Below are positions 7,352 to 14,520 of a DNA stretch of 18,003 nucleotides, piece by piece; positions within the stretch are counted from its first letter, which is position 1, and every line of letters starts with the position of its first letter. The position numbers were made by a program, and so were the translations under genes. Source of the DNA: Crenothrix polyspora (lineage in GTDB: Bacteria; Pseudomonadota; Gammaproteobacteria; Methylococcales; Methylomonadaceae); assembly GCA_945903675.1 (NCBI GenBank), contig CAMDOP010000030.1, forward strand, positions 1-18,003, read 5' to 3'. Below the pieces are notes generated by a model. It did not search any database. It had not been told where the DNA came from and was given only the letters and a program-made list of their open reading frames with translations.

Positions 7352-7941
7352 TCAATTTTAATAATGTACTTATCCTAGCCGCACACCCAGATGACGAAGT
7401 CCTCGGTTGTGGTGGTAAGATTGCCAAACTAATTGATACAGGCGCTATCGTACATGTTGCGTTTTTGGCTGATGGCGTATTTTCTCGCACAGGCGAACAA
7501 TCTGCGCAGCAACTAGAATTAACCGTACGCCGCAACGCAGCCCAAAAAGCCTGCGAGATTCTCGGATTACAATATGTATCGTTCGCTGACTTAAAGCGCG
7601 GATTAGAAGCACTTAAATCAGGTGCATGGGATTATGTTTTTACCGTGACCGACTTTGCTGCGCCAATATTACGCTCAATTAAGCAAACTGCCGAAGGCGG
7701 ATTAGAGATGCTTTTTCCTGAAAATTTTACTAAACGTTCTCAAGACCTGCCTATCGCATTACATGATGCAGCACAATTCTATTGGGGTCGACCTGACGCA
7801 TGGTTACAGAACAAACACATATTTGATCGGTATTCAGCGCCAGTCATTATTCCCGGCTGGCAAGTTCAGGACATCGACACACAGGATGATTGGGAGCGTG
7901 CCGAAATACTGGCCCCCATCATCATGGGTCGTAAGGATTAA
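7345..7941 (+). CDS. Chimera: PIG-L deacetylase N-terminal half fused to PseF C-terminal half
   Basis: The 198-residue protein is two half-enzymes joined in frame. Residues 1 to about 82 are a PIG-L/LmbE deacetylase start with the metal motif AHPDDEVLGCGG (A13-H14-P15-D16-D17). The fold then breaks off before the distal histidine motif. Residues about 83-198 match the second half of pseudaminic acid cytidylyltransferase PseF: WDYVFTVT, PENFTKRSQDL, ALHDAAQFYWGR and VQDIDTQDDWERAEIL. The PseF part lacks the N-terminal ARxxSKR-type CTP-binding loop, so neither activity should survive in its standard form. The start overlaps the SDR stop by seven bases, and the next gene follows after two bases, so the operon is not interrupted. 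A deletion that fused two adjacent operon genes is the simplest cause. An assembly error is possible but would have to preserve the frame. Confidence 0.85.
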   Translation: MVINFNNVLILAAHPDDEVLGCGGKIAKLIDTGAIVHVAFLADGVFSRTGEQSAQQLELTVRRNAAQKACEILGLQYVSFADLKRGLEALKSGAWDYVFTVTDFAAPILRSIKQTAEGGLEMLFPENFTKRSQDLPIALHDAAQFYWGRPDAWLQNKHIFDRYSAPVIIPGWQVQDIDTQDDWERAEILAPIIMGRKD

Positions 7942-7943
7942 TA

Positions 7944-9485
7944 ATGGTCGTTAAACATATCGCCATCCGCACCGACGCAAGCAGCCAAATAGGTACTGGA
8001 CATTTCATGCGCTGCCTAACCTTGGCTGAAGCATTAAAACAACATGGCGCACAGATACGTTTTATCAGCCGCGAACTGCCCGTGTATTTACGTGACATGC
8101 TGGCAGAAAAAGGCATGGACTTTACTTTGTTGGCTGACAATGCCCAAACATCACCAATAGATGATTTAGCACATTCAGCTTGGTTAGGTACAAGCCAAGC
8201 GCAGGATGCACAAGATAGCATTCAGGCGTTAGCCGATAAAGCTTGGGATTGGCTGATTGTTGATCATTATGCTTTAGATATACGTTGGGAAAGTGCACTG
8301 CGTAAAATGGCCAAGCAAATCATGGTCATCGACGATATTGCTGATCGTCAACATGATTGCGATATATTGCTAGATCAGAATTTCTATGCTGATATGCAAA
8401 CACGTTATAGCGGCAAAGTACCAGCGCATTGCCAATTATTGTTAGGGCCACGCTACGCATTATTGCGTGAAAAATTTAGACAGTTGCGTGAGCAGATTAA
8501 ACCACGTACAGGAGCAGTAAAAAGAATATTCGTATTTTTTGGTGGTATGGATGCCGATAACTACACAAACCTAGCCATTAAGGCTTTGGCTGAGATACAA
8601 CTTGAAGAAATACAAGTGGATGTGGTGATTGGGGCGCAGCACCCCTACCGCGCAGAGATCGAAACAAGTTGCATCGCACATAGATTTATTTGTCATGTAC
8701 AAACCGACAAAATGGCCGAATTAATGGCTGCTGCCGATTTAGCAATTGGTGCGGGAGGGACGGCAACATGGGAGCGTTGTTGCTTGGGATTGCCGACTTT
8801 AACTTTTTGTACCGCAGATAACCAGCAGAGACAGGTTGCAGATGCTGCACTGGAGGGGGTGTTGTACTCACCAGAAAAAAGTGGCGACTTGAACAGTACA
8901 ATCCAAAAACATACTAGGTCTCTTATTGAGAATAGTTATTTAAGGCAGTTTATTTCTAACAAGAGTATGCAAGTAATTGATGGCGATGGGATATTACGCG
9001 ACATAAGAAAGTTATATTCTACAAATGTGGAAGCAATCGGTGCTGCTGTTGATGTCAGATTAGCTGTTACTGATGATGTTTTGATTGTTTGGCCATGGCG
9101 TAACCATGAAACAACGCGACGCTTTTTTTTCGATCCGACACCTGTGAGTTTGGATATGCATATTACCTGGTGGAATCGGAGTTTGTTTGACTTACAACGC
9201 GTGTTACTCATAGGAAGTTTGAGCGGGAAAGAGGTCGGTGTCATTCGTTATGATTTTATGGGTACACAACAAGCAAAGGTTTCGATATATTTGAATCCAG
9301 AAATGACAGGGCGTGGTTTGGGAAAGAGTTTATTGCGTACTAGTAAGGAATGGTTGCTACAAAACTACCCTAAAATTAACACAATAGTAGCGGAAGTTAT
9401 GCCAAAAAATATAGCATCATTACACGTTTTTCTGGCGGCTGGATTCGAAGAGCAGCACAGAGTCCTTTCATGGAAAGGAAACTGA
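7944..9485 (+). CDS. pseG: PseG UDP-sugar hydrolase fused to a PseH-like GNAT acetyltransferase
   Basis: This 513-residue fusion joins two pathway steps. Residues 1 to about 350 are PseG, the GT-B-fold hydrolase that removes UDP from UDP-2,4-diacetamido-2,4,6-trideoxy-beta-L-altropyranose. They show QIGTGHFMRC with the likely catalytic H20, the IVDHYALD and VIDDIADR segments, and AIGAGGTATWERCCLGLP in the UDP-binding C-terminal half. Residues about 370-513 form a GNAT domain with the acetyl-CoA loop GRGLGK (456-461) and the ending PKNIASLHVFLAAGF. The GNAT half would supply the PseH step, N-4 acetylation of the amino sugar, before hydrolysis. ATG 7944 follows AAGGA (7933-7937) at six bases. 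No separate pseH is present in the window. A T8 run at 9123-9130 lies in the GNAT part, but the frame is intact. Confidence 0.9.
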   Translation: MVVKHIAIRTDASSQIGTGHFMRCLTLAEALKQHGAQIRFISRELPVYLRDMLAEKGMDFTLLADNAQTSPIDDLAHSAWLGTSQAQDAQDSIQALADKAWDWLIVDHYALDIRWESALRKMAKQIMVIDDIADRQHDCDILLDQNFYADMQTRYSGKVPAHCQLLLGPRYALLREKFRQLREQIKPRTGAVKRIFVFFGGMDADNYTNLAIKALAEIQLEEIQVDVVIGAQHPYRAEIETSCIAHRFICHVQTDKMAELMAAADLAIGAGGTATWERCCLGLPTLTFCTADNQQRQVADAALEGVLYSPEKSGDLNSTIQKHTRSLIENSYLRQFISNKSMQVIDGDGILRDIRKLYSTNVEAIGAAVDVRLAVTDDVLIVWPWRNHETTRRFFFDPTPVSLDMHITWWNRSLFDLQRVLLIGSLSGKEVGVIRYDFMGTQQAKVSIYLNPEMTGRGLGKSLLRTSKEWLLQNYPKINTIVAEVMPKNIASLHVFLAAGFEEQHRVLSWKGN

Positions 9486-9489
9486 TTCA

Positions 9490-10176
9490 ATGACAGGACT
9501 AAGAGTTGTGATTGCAACACCCCATACACGCCACGATACGCTTGAGAAAAATATACGTGAACTCACCGGAATAGAGATACTTCGTGTGCGAGCTCCGTTC
9601 GAGCTGGATTCTTCTATTCTTGCTGACTTTAATCCGCGATTTATATTTTTTCCCCATTGGTCATGGAAGATTCCTGGGAATATTTTTGAAAAGTTTGAGT
9701 GTCTGATTTTTCACATGACTGATTTGCCGTTTGGCCGAGGTGGTAGCCCTCTTCAGAATCTTATAGTACGCGGCATTTGTGAAACGCAATTGACGGCGCT
9801 ACGTTGTGTTGCGGATTTAGATGCTGGCCCAATTTATATGAAGCGCCCGTTGTCACTGTTTGGCACAGCGGAAGAAATTCTGTTACGTGCAAGTAAGCTC
9901 ACTGAAGAAATGATAGTGTGCATTTTGCACGAGCAACCGACAGCGCAGCCACAAGTTGGCGTACCAACAAATTTCAGTCGCCGCGCCCCTGAAGATGGCG
10001 ATTTAGCTGAATTAGCCGAATTAGAAGAAGTCTTCGACTATATCAGGATGCTGGATGCGGAAGGCTATCCCCGCGCTTTCTATGAAACAAAAAATTTCAA
10101 ACTGGAGTTAAGTCGTGCCAGTTTAAAGTCGGATTCAATCATAGCCGATGTTAAAATTTCCAGGAGAAAATCTTGA
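9490..10176 (+). CDS. Formyltransferase-like protein of nonulosonic acid clusters
   Basis: This 228-residue protein resembles the N-terminal domain of folate-dependent formyltransferases, which are often mislabelled methionyl-tRNA formyltransferase in such clusters. The key block is FHMTDLPFGRGGSPLQNLI (74-92), followed by DLDAGPIYMKRPLSLFGTAEEI with D111. H75 and D111 correspond to the catalytic His and Asp of the family. The usual Asn two residues before the His is replaced by Ile73, while an unusual FFPHWSW block (53-59) lies upstream. It lacks the tRNA-binding C-terminal domain of true Fmt, so a small amine substrate is more likely. It sits four bases after the PseG-GNAT gene and overlaps the following deacetylase. 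I infer N-formylation of an amino group on the pseudaminic acid precursor or product. The formyl donor is not shown by the sequence. Confidence 0.75.
   Translation: MTGLRVVIATPHTRHDTLEKNIRELTGIEILRVRAPFELDSSILADFNPRFIFFPHWSWKIPGNIFEKFECLIFHMTDLPFGRGGSPLQNLIVRGICETQLTALRCVADLDAGPIYMKRPLSLFGTAEEILLRASKLTEEMIVCILHEQPTAQPQVGVPTNFSRRAPEDGDLAELAELEEVFDYIRMLDAEGYPRAFYETKNFKLELSRASLKSDSIIADVKISRRKS
10162..10166 (+). promoter_or_regulatory. Ribosome binding site that supports a TTG start
   Basis: AGGAG lies six bases before TTG 10173, which overlaps the preceding TGA as TTGA. No ATG lies nearby in frame, and the family's N-terminus begins immediately, so this site decides the start of the deacetylase gene. 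Confidence 0.7.
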
Positions 10177-10859
10177 AAACAGCCCTTGTAATTGCAGCAC
10201 ATCCAGATGACGAGGTGTTAGGCTGCGGTGCAACGATTGCACGACTCGTCGCAGAAGGATGGCAAGTGCATATTCTTATCGTCGCTGAAGGTGCAACAAG
10301 CCGGAGTGTTAGTCGCGATCCTCTATCTCATCAGGCGGATTTATCCGATCTGGCTAAATGCGCTGAAGCGGCTAATAATATACTGGGTTCAACTTCACTT
10401 AAGCTGTGTTCACTGCCTGACAATCGCATGGATGGGTTAGAGTTACTGGATGTTGTGAAACTAATAGAAACAGAGATTGACCACAACAAACCTTCCTTGG
10501 TACTAACGCATCATACTGGCGACGTCAATATTGATCATAGAGTCCTGCATGATGCAGTCATTGCGGCCTGTCGCCCGCAACCTGGATATTCAGTGAAAAA
10601 TCTATTGTTCTTTGAAGTGTCTTCAAGTACCGAATGGCGGCCAGCTGCTTCTGGCATGGTTTTCGCCCCGAATTATTTTTATGATGTAACGGATTATCTG
10701 GCGCAAAAACTGGAGGCATTACGTGCCTATCAGTCTGAAATGAGGGACTTCCCACATCCACGATCTATCGAGGCTACAGAACACCTTGCACGATGGAGAG
10801 GTGCGATAGTTGGCTGTGCAGCAGCTGAAGCGTTTATGTTGGGTCGAACAATTATCTAA
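10173..10859 (+). CDS. PIG-L/LmbE-family N-deacetylase (intact copy)
   Basis: This is a complete 228-residue PIG-L family zinc-dependent deacetylase. The motifs are AHPDDEVLGCG (9-19; H10, D12, D13), LPDNRMD (81-87) and the distal HHTGDVNIDHR (113-123), which contributes the last metal-binding histidine. These are exactly what the chimeric copy at 7345 has lost. The start is TTG with a strong AGGAG site, and it overlaps the formyltransferase stop, so the two proteins are probably made together. Enzymes of this family remove N-acetyl groups from amino sugars. In context it could strip an acetyl group that the formyltransferase then replaces, but the substrate is inferred. The DNA differs much from the 7345 copy, so the two are not a recent duplication. 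Confidence 0.88.
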   Translation: MKTALVIAAHPDDEVLGCGATIARLVAEGWQVHILIVAEGATSRSVSRDPLSHQADLSDLAKCAEAANNILGSTSLKLCSLPDNRMDGLELLDVVKLIETEIDHNKPSLVLTHHTGDVNIDHRVLHDAVIAACRPQPGYSVKNLLFFEVSSSTEWRPAASGMVFAPNYFYDVTDYLAQKLEALRAYQSEMRDFPHPRSIEATEHLARWRGAIVGCAAAEAFMLGRTII

Positions 10860-10878
10860 TTATCAATTTGAGAGTAAA

Positions 10879-11922
10879 ATGCATATAGAAAATCGATTAA
10901 TAGGCAATAATTCAGCGCCCTTCATCATCGCCGAAATGTCTGGCAACCATAACCAATCACTAGAACGTGCTTTGGAAATCGTCGAGGCAGCGGCTAAGAC
11001 CGGAGCGCACGCATTAAAAATACAGACCTATACTCCCGACACCATGACCTTGGATTTGGATGAGCGCGAATTTCACATCAGCGACCCTAACAGCCTGTGG
11101 GCGGGCACCTCACTTTACAAGCTGTACGGTGAAGCCTACACACCTTGGGAATGGCATAAACCTATTTTTGAGCGGGCGCGGGAATTGGGTATTATTCCGT
11201 TCAGCACACCTTTTGACGATACAGCGGTAGATTTGCTAGAAAGCCTAGATGTAGCTTGTTACAAAATCGCCTCGTTCGAGAATACCGATTTGCCCTTGAT
11301 TCGTCGCGTTGCCGCTACCGGGAAACCGATGATCATCTCCACCGGCATGGCCAGTATTGCCGAACTGGATGACACTGTACGCGCGGCCCGTGAGGCAGGC
11401 TGTAAGGACTTAATTTTGCTAAAATGCACTAGCACCTATCCAGCCACCGCCGATAACACCAACATTCTGACCATCCCACACATGCGTGAACTGTTCGATT
11501 GCCAAGTCGGTTTATCTGACCACAGCATGGGCGTTGGTGTATCAGTCGCCAGCGTTGCCTTGGGTGCCACAGTCATCGAAAAGCACTTTACCCTTAATCG
11601 TGCCGATGGCGGTGTCGACAGTACCTTTTCTATGGAACCTGCCGAAATGGCACAACTGGTGTTAGAGACTGAACGGGCTTGGCAGGCCTTGGGGAAAGTT
11701 AGCTATGGCGCAACCGAAGCCGAGAAAAAATCACTACAGTTTCGACGCTCCCTCTACATAGTCAAAGATCTCAAAACCGGTGATGTACTAACGAAAGACA
11801 ATGTGAGGGCTATACGACCGGGCTTAGGCTTACCTACCAAATATCTGGAGCAGGTTTTGGGTAGAACGGTAAAGCAGGATGTGCTGCGTGGCACGGGGTT
11901 GAACTGGCAGTTAATTAGCTGA
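10879..11922 (+). CDS. pseI: Pseudaminic acid synthase, PseI
   Basis: A 347-residue member of the NeuB family that condenses phosphoenolpyruvate with 2,4-diacetamido-2,4,6-trideoxy-L-altrose (or the modified sugar made here) to give the nine-carbon pseudaminic acid. ATG 10879 is chosen because MHIENRLIG is the normal family start. A longer frame opening at 10810 would overlap the preceding gene. Visible motifs are FIIAEMSGNHN (E19), LKIQTYTPDT (K47), LSDHSMG (212-218), EKHFTLNR (234-241; metal and substrate site) and GGVDSTFS (244-251). The C-terminal antifreeze-like SAF domain spans about 290-345 (RRSLYIVKDLKTGDVL, then LGRTVKQDVLRGTGLNW). A 19-base gap follows the deacetylase. The protein is intact. 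Confidence 0.95.
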   Translation: MHIENRLIGNNSAPFIIAEMSGNHNQSLERALEIVEAAAKTGAHALKIQTYTPDTMTLDLDEREFHISDPNSLWAGTSLYKLYGEAYTPWEWHKPIFERARELGIIPFSTPFDDTAVDLLESLDVACYKIASFENTDLPLIRRVAATGKPMIISTGMASIAELDDTVRAAREAGCKDLILLKCTSTYPATADNTNILTIPHMRELFDCQVGLSDHSMGVGVSVASVALGATVIEKHFTLNRADGGVDSTFSMEPAEMAQLVLETERAWQALGKVSYGATEAEKKSLQFRRSLYIVKDLKTGDVLTKDNVRAIRPGLGLPTKYLEQVLGRTVKQDVLRGTGLNWQLIS

Positions 11923-12031
11923 ATTAGATAATTATCGGGCTAATTAAATTAATTATCAGTCTTTATGTTAACCAATGACCATTGCCAATGTATTTAATAA
12001 GTTTTACAAAAAATAATTATGTGAATCATTT

Positions 12032-13255
12032 ATGAGTAGTCTTTTGTGGCCAAAAATACATAGATTTCTCTCATACGCAGCATTAAGTTATCTTGAGAAA
12101 GCGCTGATATTCGCCTTTCCCCTTAGCGTAATGTATTTAACTGATGACAAGGCGCGATACAATCAAATCGAATTTATTTTTGCCTCTGCTGGCGTGTGTG
12201 GATTGTTTTTGGATGGTGGACTAAAAATTTATCTTTTATATGCCTATAAAAAAAGCGATGAATCTATTGAATTGGTGAAAGATATTTTTGGCTCATTCAA
12301 GCTGTTATTAATAATTTATTTTGTTATTGTAGTGATGATTGGCGTTGGAGTCACAGTCATAATGCCTGATCGGCTTCTTGACTTGATTGGAACATCTACA
12401 CGTGCATTATATCTTGCGATGATTGGTTTTCTAGCTGTTTGGTACCGCATTGCAGATACACCTTCAAAAGTATTTTATTTTTCTATACCCCTTTATATTG
12501 CTGGCGGTGTTTTGATTTGGACTCTAGGTGATATCGGTGATGTAAGATTTGCAATAGCTTTGGGTGTGCCACATCTGTTAACAGTATTATCAGTACTGGC
12601 TTTAGTAGGTTTAACAAACATTAAAAGTAGCATAGGAACTTTAATAAGCCATATTGGCGCAGCACTTAAATACGGCTGGCCGATACTAGCTACTGTTGCG
12701 CTCGCTATGGCGATTGGAAATTTTGGGAAGCTATATGCTTATGGTCATTTGAATGAAAATGAAATGTTTAAATTGTCATTTTCCCAGCGTTTGGCAATAA
12801 GTATACAACTGGGTCACGTGGCGATTTGTGGGTATTTGTCAAAACAACTATTTATAAGCAATAGTAAAAGCCTTCATCTTCAGGCATTTTTTTCATACCT
12901 AGTAATATTAGTTATCACATCTGTTATTGCTTATGGCTTGGCATGGCTCACCCCATATTTCGGATTAAACATAATTTTTAAAATAGATTCAACATTAAAT
13001 TTAATTATTGTATACACATTATTGTGGTGCATTAGTTCATACCTAGAGCTATATATAAATCGCGCAAATAAGAATATTTTTATTTTGGCTAGTGCATTTA
13101 CCGCTGCTAGTGTTTTTTTTACTTGGATTGTTTTTACTAATGGTCCAATGGTCAATCGTATTGCAACCGCAATGGTATTTGGCGCAGTGACAAACTTCAC
13201 GATTATAGTTTTAAGTCTTTATATTATCAGGCATAGACTGCCTCGTTTAATTTAG
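12032..13255 (+). CDS. Wzx-like polysaccharide flippase (multi-pass membrane protein)
   Basis: A 407-residue, strongly hydrophobic protein with roughly ten or more membrane segments spread over its length and few charged loops. This is the layout of Wzx/MATE-like lipid-linked oligosaccharide flippases, though on the short side. No catalytic motif is expected. It follows pseI after a 109-base AT-rich gap (11923-12031) in which I see no clear promoter or terminator. It would move the undecaprenyl-linked repeat unit across the inner membrane for the polymerase encoded at 16462. The gene is clearly more AT-rich than the pse genes, as is common for Wzx and Wzy genes. Assignment is from hydrophobicity and context, not from a diagnostic motif. 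Confidence 0.7.
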   Translation: MSSLLWPKIHRFLSYAALSYLEKALIFAFPLSVMYLTDDKARYNQIEFIFASAGVCGLFLDGGLKIYLLYAYKKSDESIELVKDIFGSFKLLLIIYFVIVVMIGVGVTVIMPDRLLDLIGTSTRALYLAMIGFLAVWYRIADTPSKVFYFSIPLYIAGGVLIWTLGDIGDVRFAIALGVPHLLTVLSVLALVGLTNIKSSIGTLISHIGAALKYGWPILATVALAMAIGNFGKLYAYGHLNENEMFKLSFSQRLAISIQLGHVAICGYLSKQLFISNSKSLHLQAFFSYLVILVITSVIAYGLAWLTPYFGLNIIFKIDSTLNLIIVYTLLWCISSYLELYINRANKNIFILASAFTAASVFFTWIVFTNGPMVNRIATAMVFGAVTNFTIIVLSLYIIRHRLPRLI

Positions 13256-13308
13256 TTTCATAACCGCCCAAAGTATTTCACACTGAAGGGTCTATTTTAG
13301 GAAAAATC

Positions 13309-14520
13309 ATGAATTTGTTATTTGAAGTTAATCTAAATCTTCCAACAGATGATTGGACTACACAAGCAAACGAGGCAATTAAAGCCAACCTAGGCAGTGG
13401 ATTTAAGTTCGAGGATACTTTTGTACTAGCTGACCTTAAATCGTATTGTGGTGAAACAGACTATACAGCATTAGATAAATGGTTGTCTGGGGCAGTTGAT
13501 GCCACTAGTGATATTGATGCTGAGTATGCAATTGCAGCTATATATCCATCACGTCGTGAGATTGTGCTTGCCCGTGATTGGTCTGGTATCAGAAATGTTT
13601 TTTATACTATTGAAGGACATCGATTAATCGTAGGCACCAATGTTTATCAAGTTGTCTCTGCACGAAATGAACGCAGATTCTCTTTGATTTCATGCGCTGA
13701 ATTCTTAATGTATGAATATGTTGCAGAACCTAAAACATTATTTGAGGGGGTTTTTTGTGTACCACGCGGTAAAAGCGTTGTAATTGATACAGGTGGAAAT
13801 ATCACCATAAAAGGTAATAACAAACTTATTGCTTCAACGATTGGTGGTGAAAATATCTACAACGGCTTACGTAAATCAATAACGAGTGCACACCAAAAAC
13901 GGCTTGGTGTGGTTAATGGGATATATCTATCCGGTGGCATTGATTCAACCGTCATGGCTATTGCTTTGAAGCGTGATTTGGGTTTAGAAAGAGTTCATGC
14001 CTTTACTTTTCGCACCAAAGGAGCTGAGCAAGATGAATCTGGCGAAGCAGAAAACGTGGCAAAACAACTAGGTCTTGAATATAACTGTGTCACAGTAGAT
14101 CCAAACCGCAAGGTTGATCTCTACAGTATGCTAGAAAAATCGAATTTTCCATATCCGGGCGCGATTATGCTGGGGAGCCTTGGTGAACATATTCGTGATA
14201 CTAACCTCCAAGGTATTACGCTGTTTGCTGGTCAAGATTCACGCATACTCACCCCACCCTACAATGTAATTGATCGACTTGTACTCCATCATTATTTACA
14301 CAACCCATCAATTAGAGAGCTACTTAAAATCGCTGGACTAATTATACAAAAAGTGTTTCCACACGGACGAGTACACAAGGGTGGAATTCGGTTGGCTCAG
14401 GGATCAGACATCGCTATATATGTTGCAAGATATTTATATCACCGCCATCAGTTGGGCTTGCAAACAGATGGGGGGGGTTGGCAAAAGAGCAGTTACTTCA
14501 ATCAATTGAAGGTAATATAA
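13309..14520 (+). CDS. Asparagine-synthase-like amidotransferase, N-terminal part (frameshifted)
   Basis: This 403-residue frame holds the N-terminal and ATP-binding parts of an AsnB-like protein. The N-terminal domain (about 1-175) looks like a class II glutaminase fold without the catalytic Cys2 (it begins MNLLFE), so glutamine use is doubtful. The PP-loop is clear: IYLSGGIDSTVMA (205-217; SGGIDS 208-213). AGQDSR follows further on. At 14470-14477 a G8 tract puts the ribosome out of frame, and translation ends at 14520 after 13 unrelated residues. The rest of the protein lies in the -1 frame from 14478. AGGA (13299-13302) precedes ATG 13309. In surface-sugar loci, such proteins can amidate sugar carboxyl groups. 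Here that is an inference, and the broken product is likely inactive. Confidence 0.8.
   Translation: MNLLFEVNLNLPTDDWTTQANEAIKANLGSGFKFEDTFVLADLKSYCGETDYTALDKWLSGAVDATSDIDAEYAIAAIYPSRREIVLARDWSGIRNVFYTIEGHRLIVGTNVYQVVSARNERRFSLISCAEFLMYEYVAEPKTLFEGVFCVPRGKSVVIDTGGNITIKGNNKLIASTIGGENIYNGLRKSITSAHQKRLGVVNGIYLSGGIDSTVMAIALKRDLGLERVHAFTFRTKGAEQDESGEAENVAKQLGLEYNCVTVDPNRKVDLYSMLEKSNFPYPGAIMLGSLGEHIRDTNLQGITLFAGQDSRILTPPYNVIDRLVLHHYLHNPSIRELLKIAGLIIQKVFPHGRVHKGGIRLAQGSDIAIYVARYLYHRHQLGLQTDGGGWQKSSYFNQLKVI
14470..14477 (+). repeat. G8 homopolymer tract at the AsnB-like frameshift
   Basis: Eight consecutive Gs lie exactly where the two halves of the AsnB-like gene change frame. With nine (or six) Gs, the frame continues as TDGGGLAKEQLLQS into the 14478-15062 part, giving one protein of about 585 residues. 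It is the longest G run I saw in the window. It may be a slipped-strand contingency tract, a -1 ribosomal slippage site, a fixed mutation or a sequencing error. Confidence 0.75.

Noticed and set aside
7763..7954. Overlapping short frame inside the PIG-L/PseF chimera as a separate gene
   Set aside because: It is a shifted-frame shadow of the PseF-derived half, whose frame carries all the conserved motifs.
9123..9130. T8 run in the GNAT part of the PseG fusion as a second phase-variable tract
   Set aside because: The frame is intact across it, and T runs of this length are common in AT-rich DNA (another lies in the polymerase gene).
11923..12031. AT-rich inverted repeats (GATAATTATC and TAATTATC) after pseI as a terminator
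   Set aside because: The stems consist almost only of A-T pairs and have no T tract. The flippase gene continues in the same direction.
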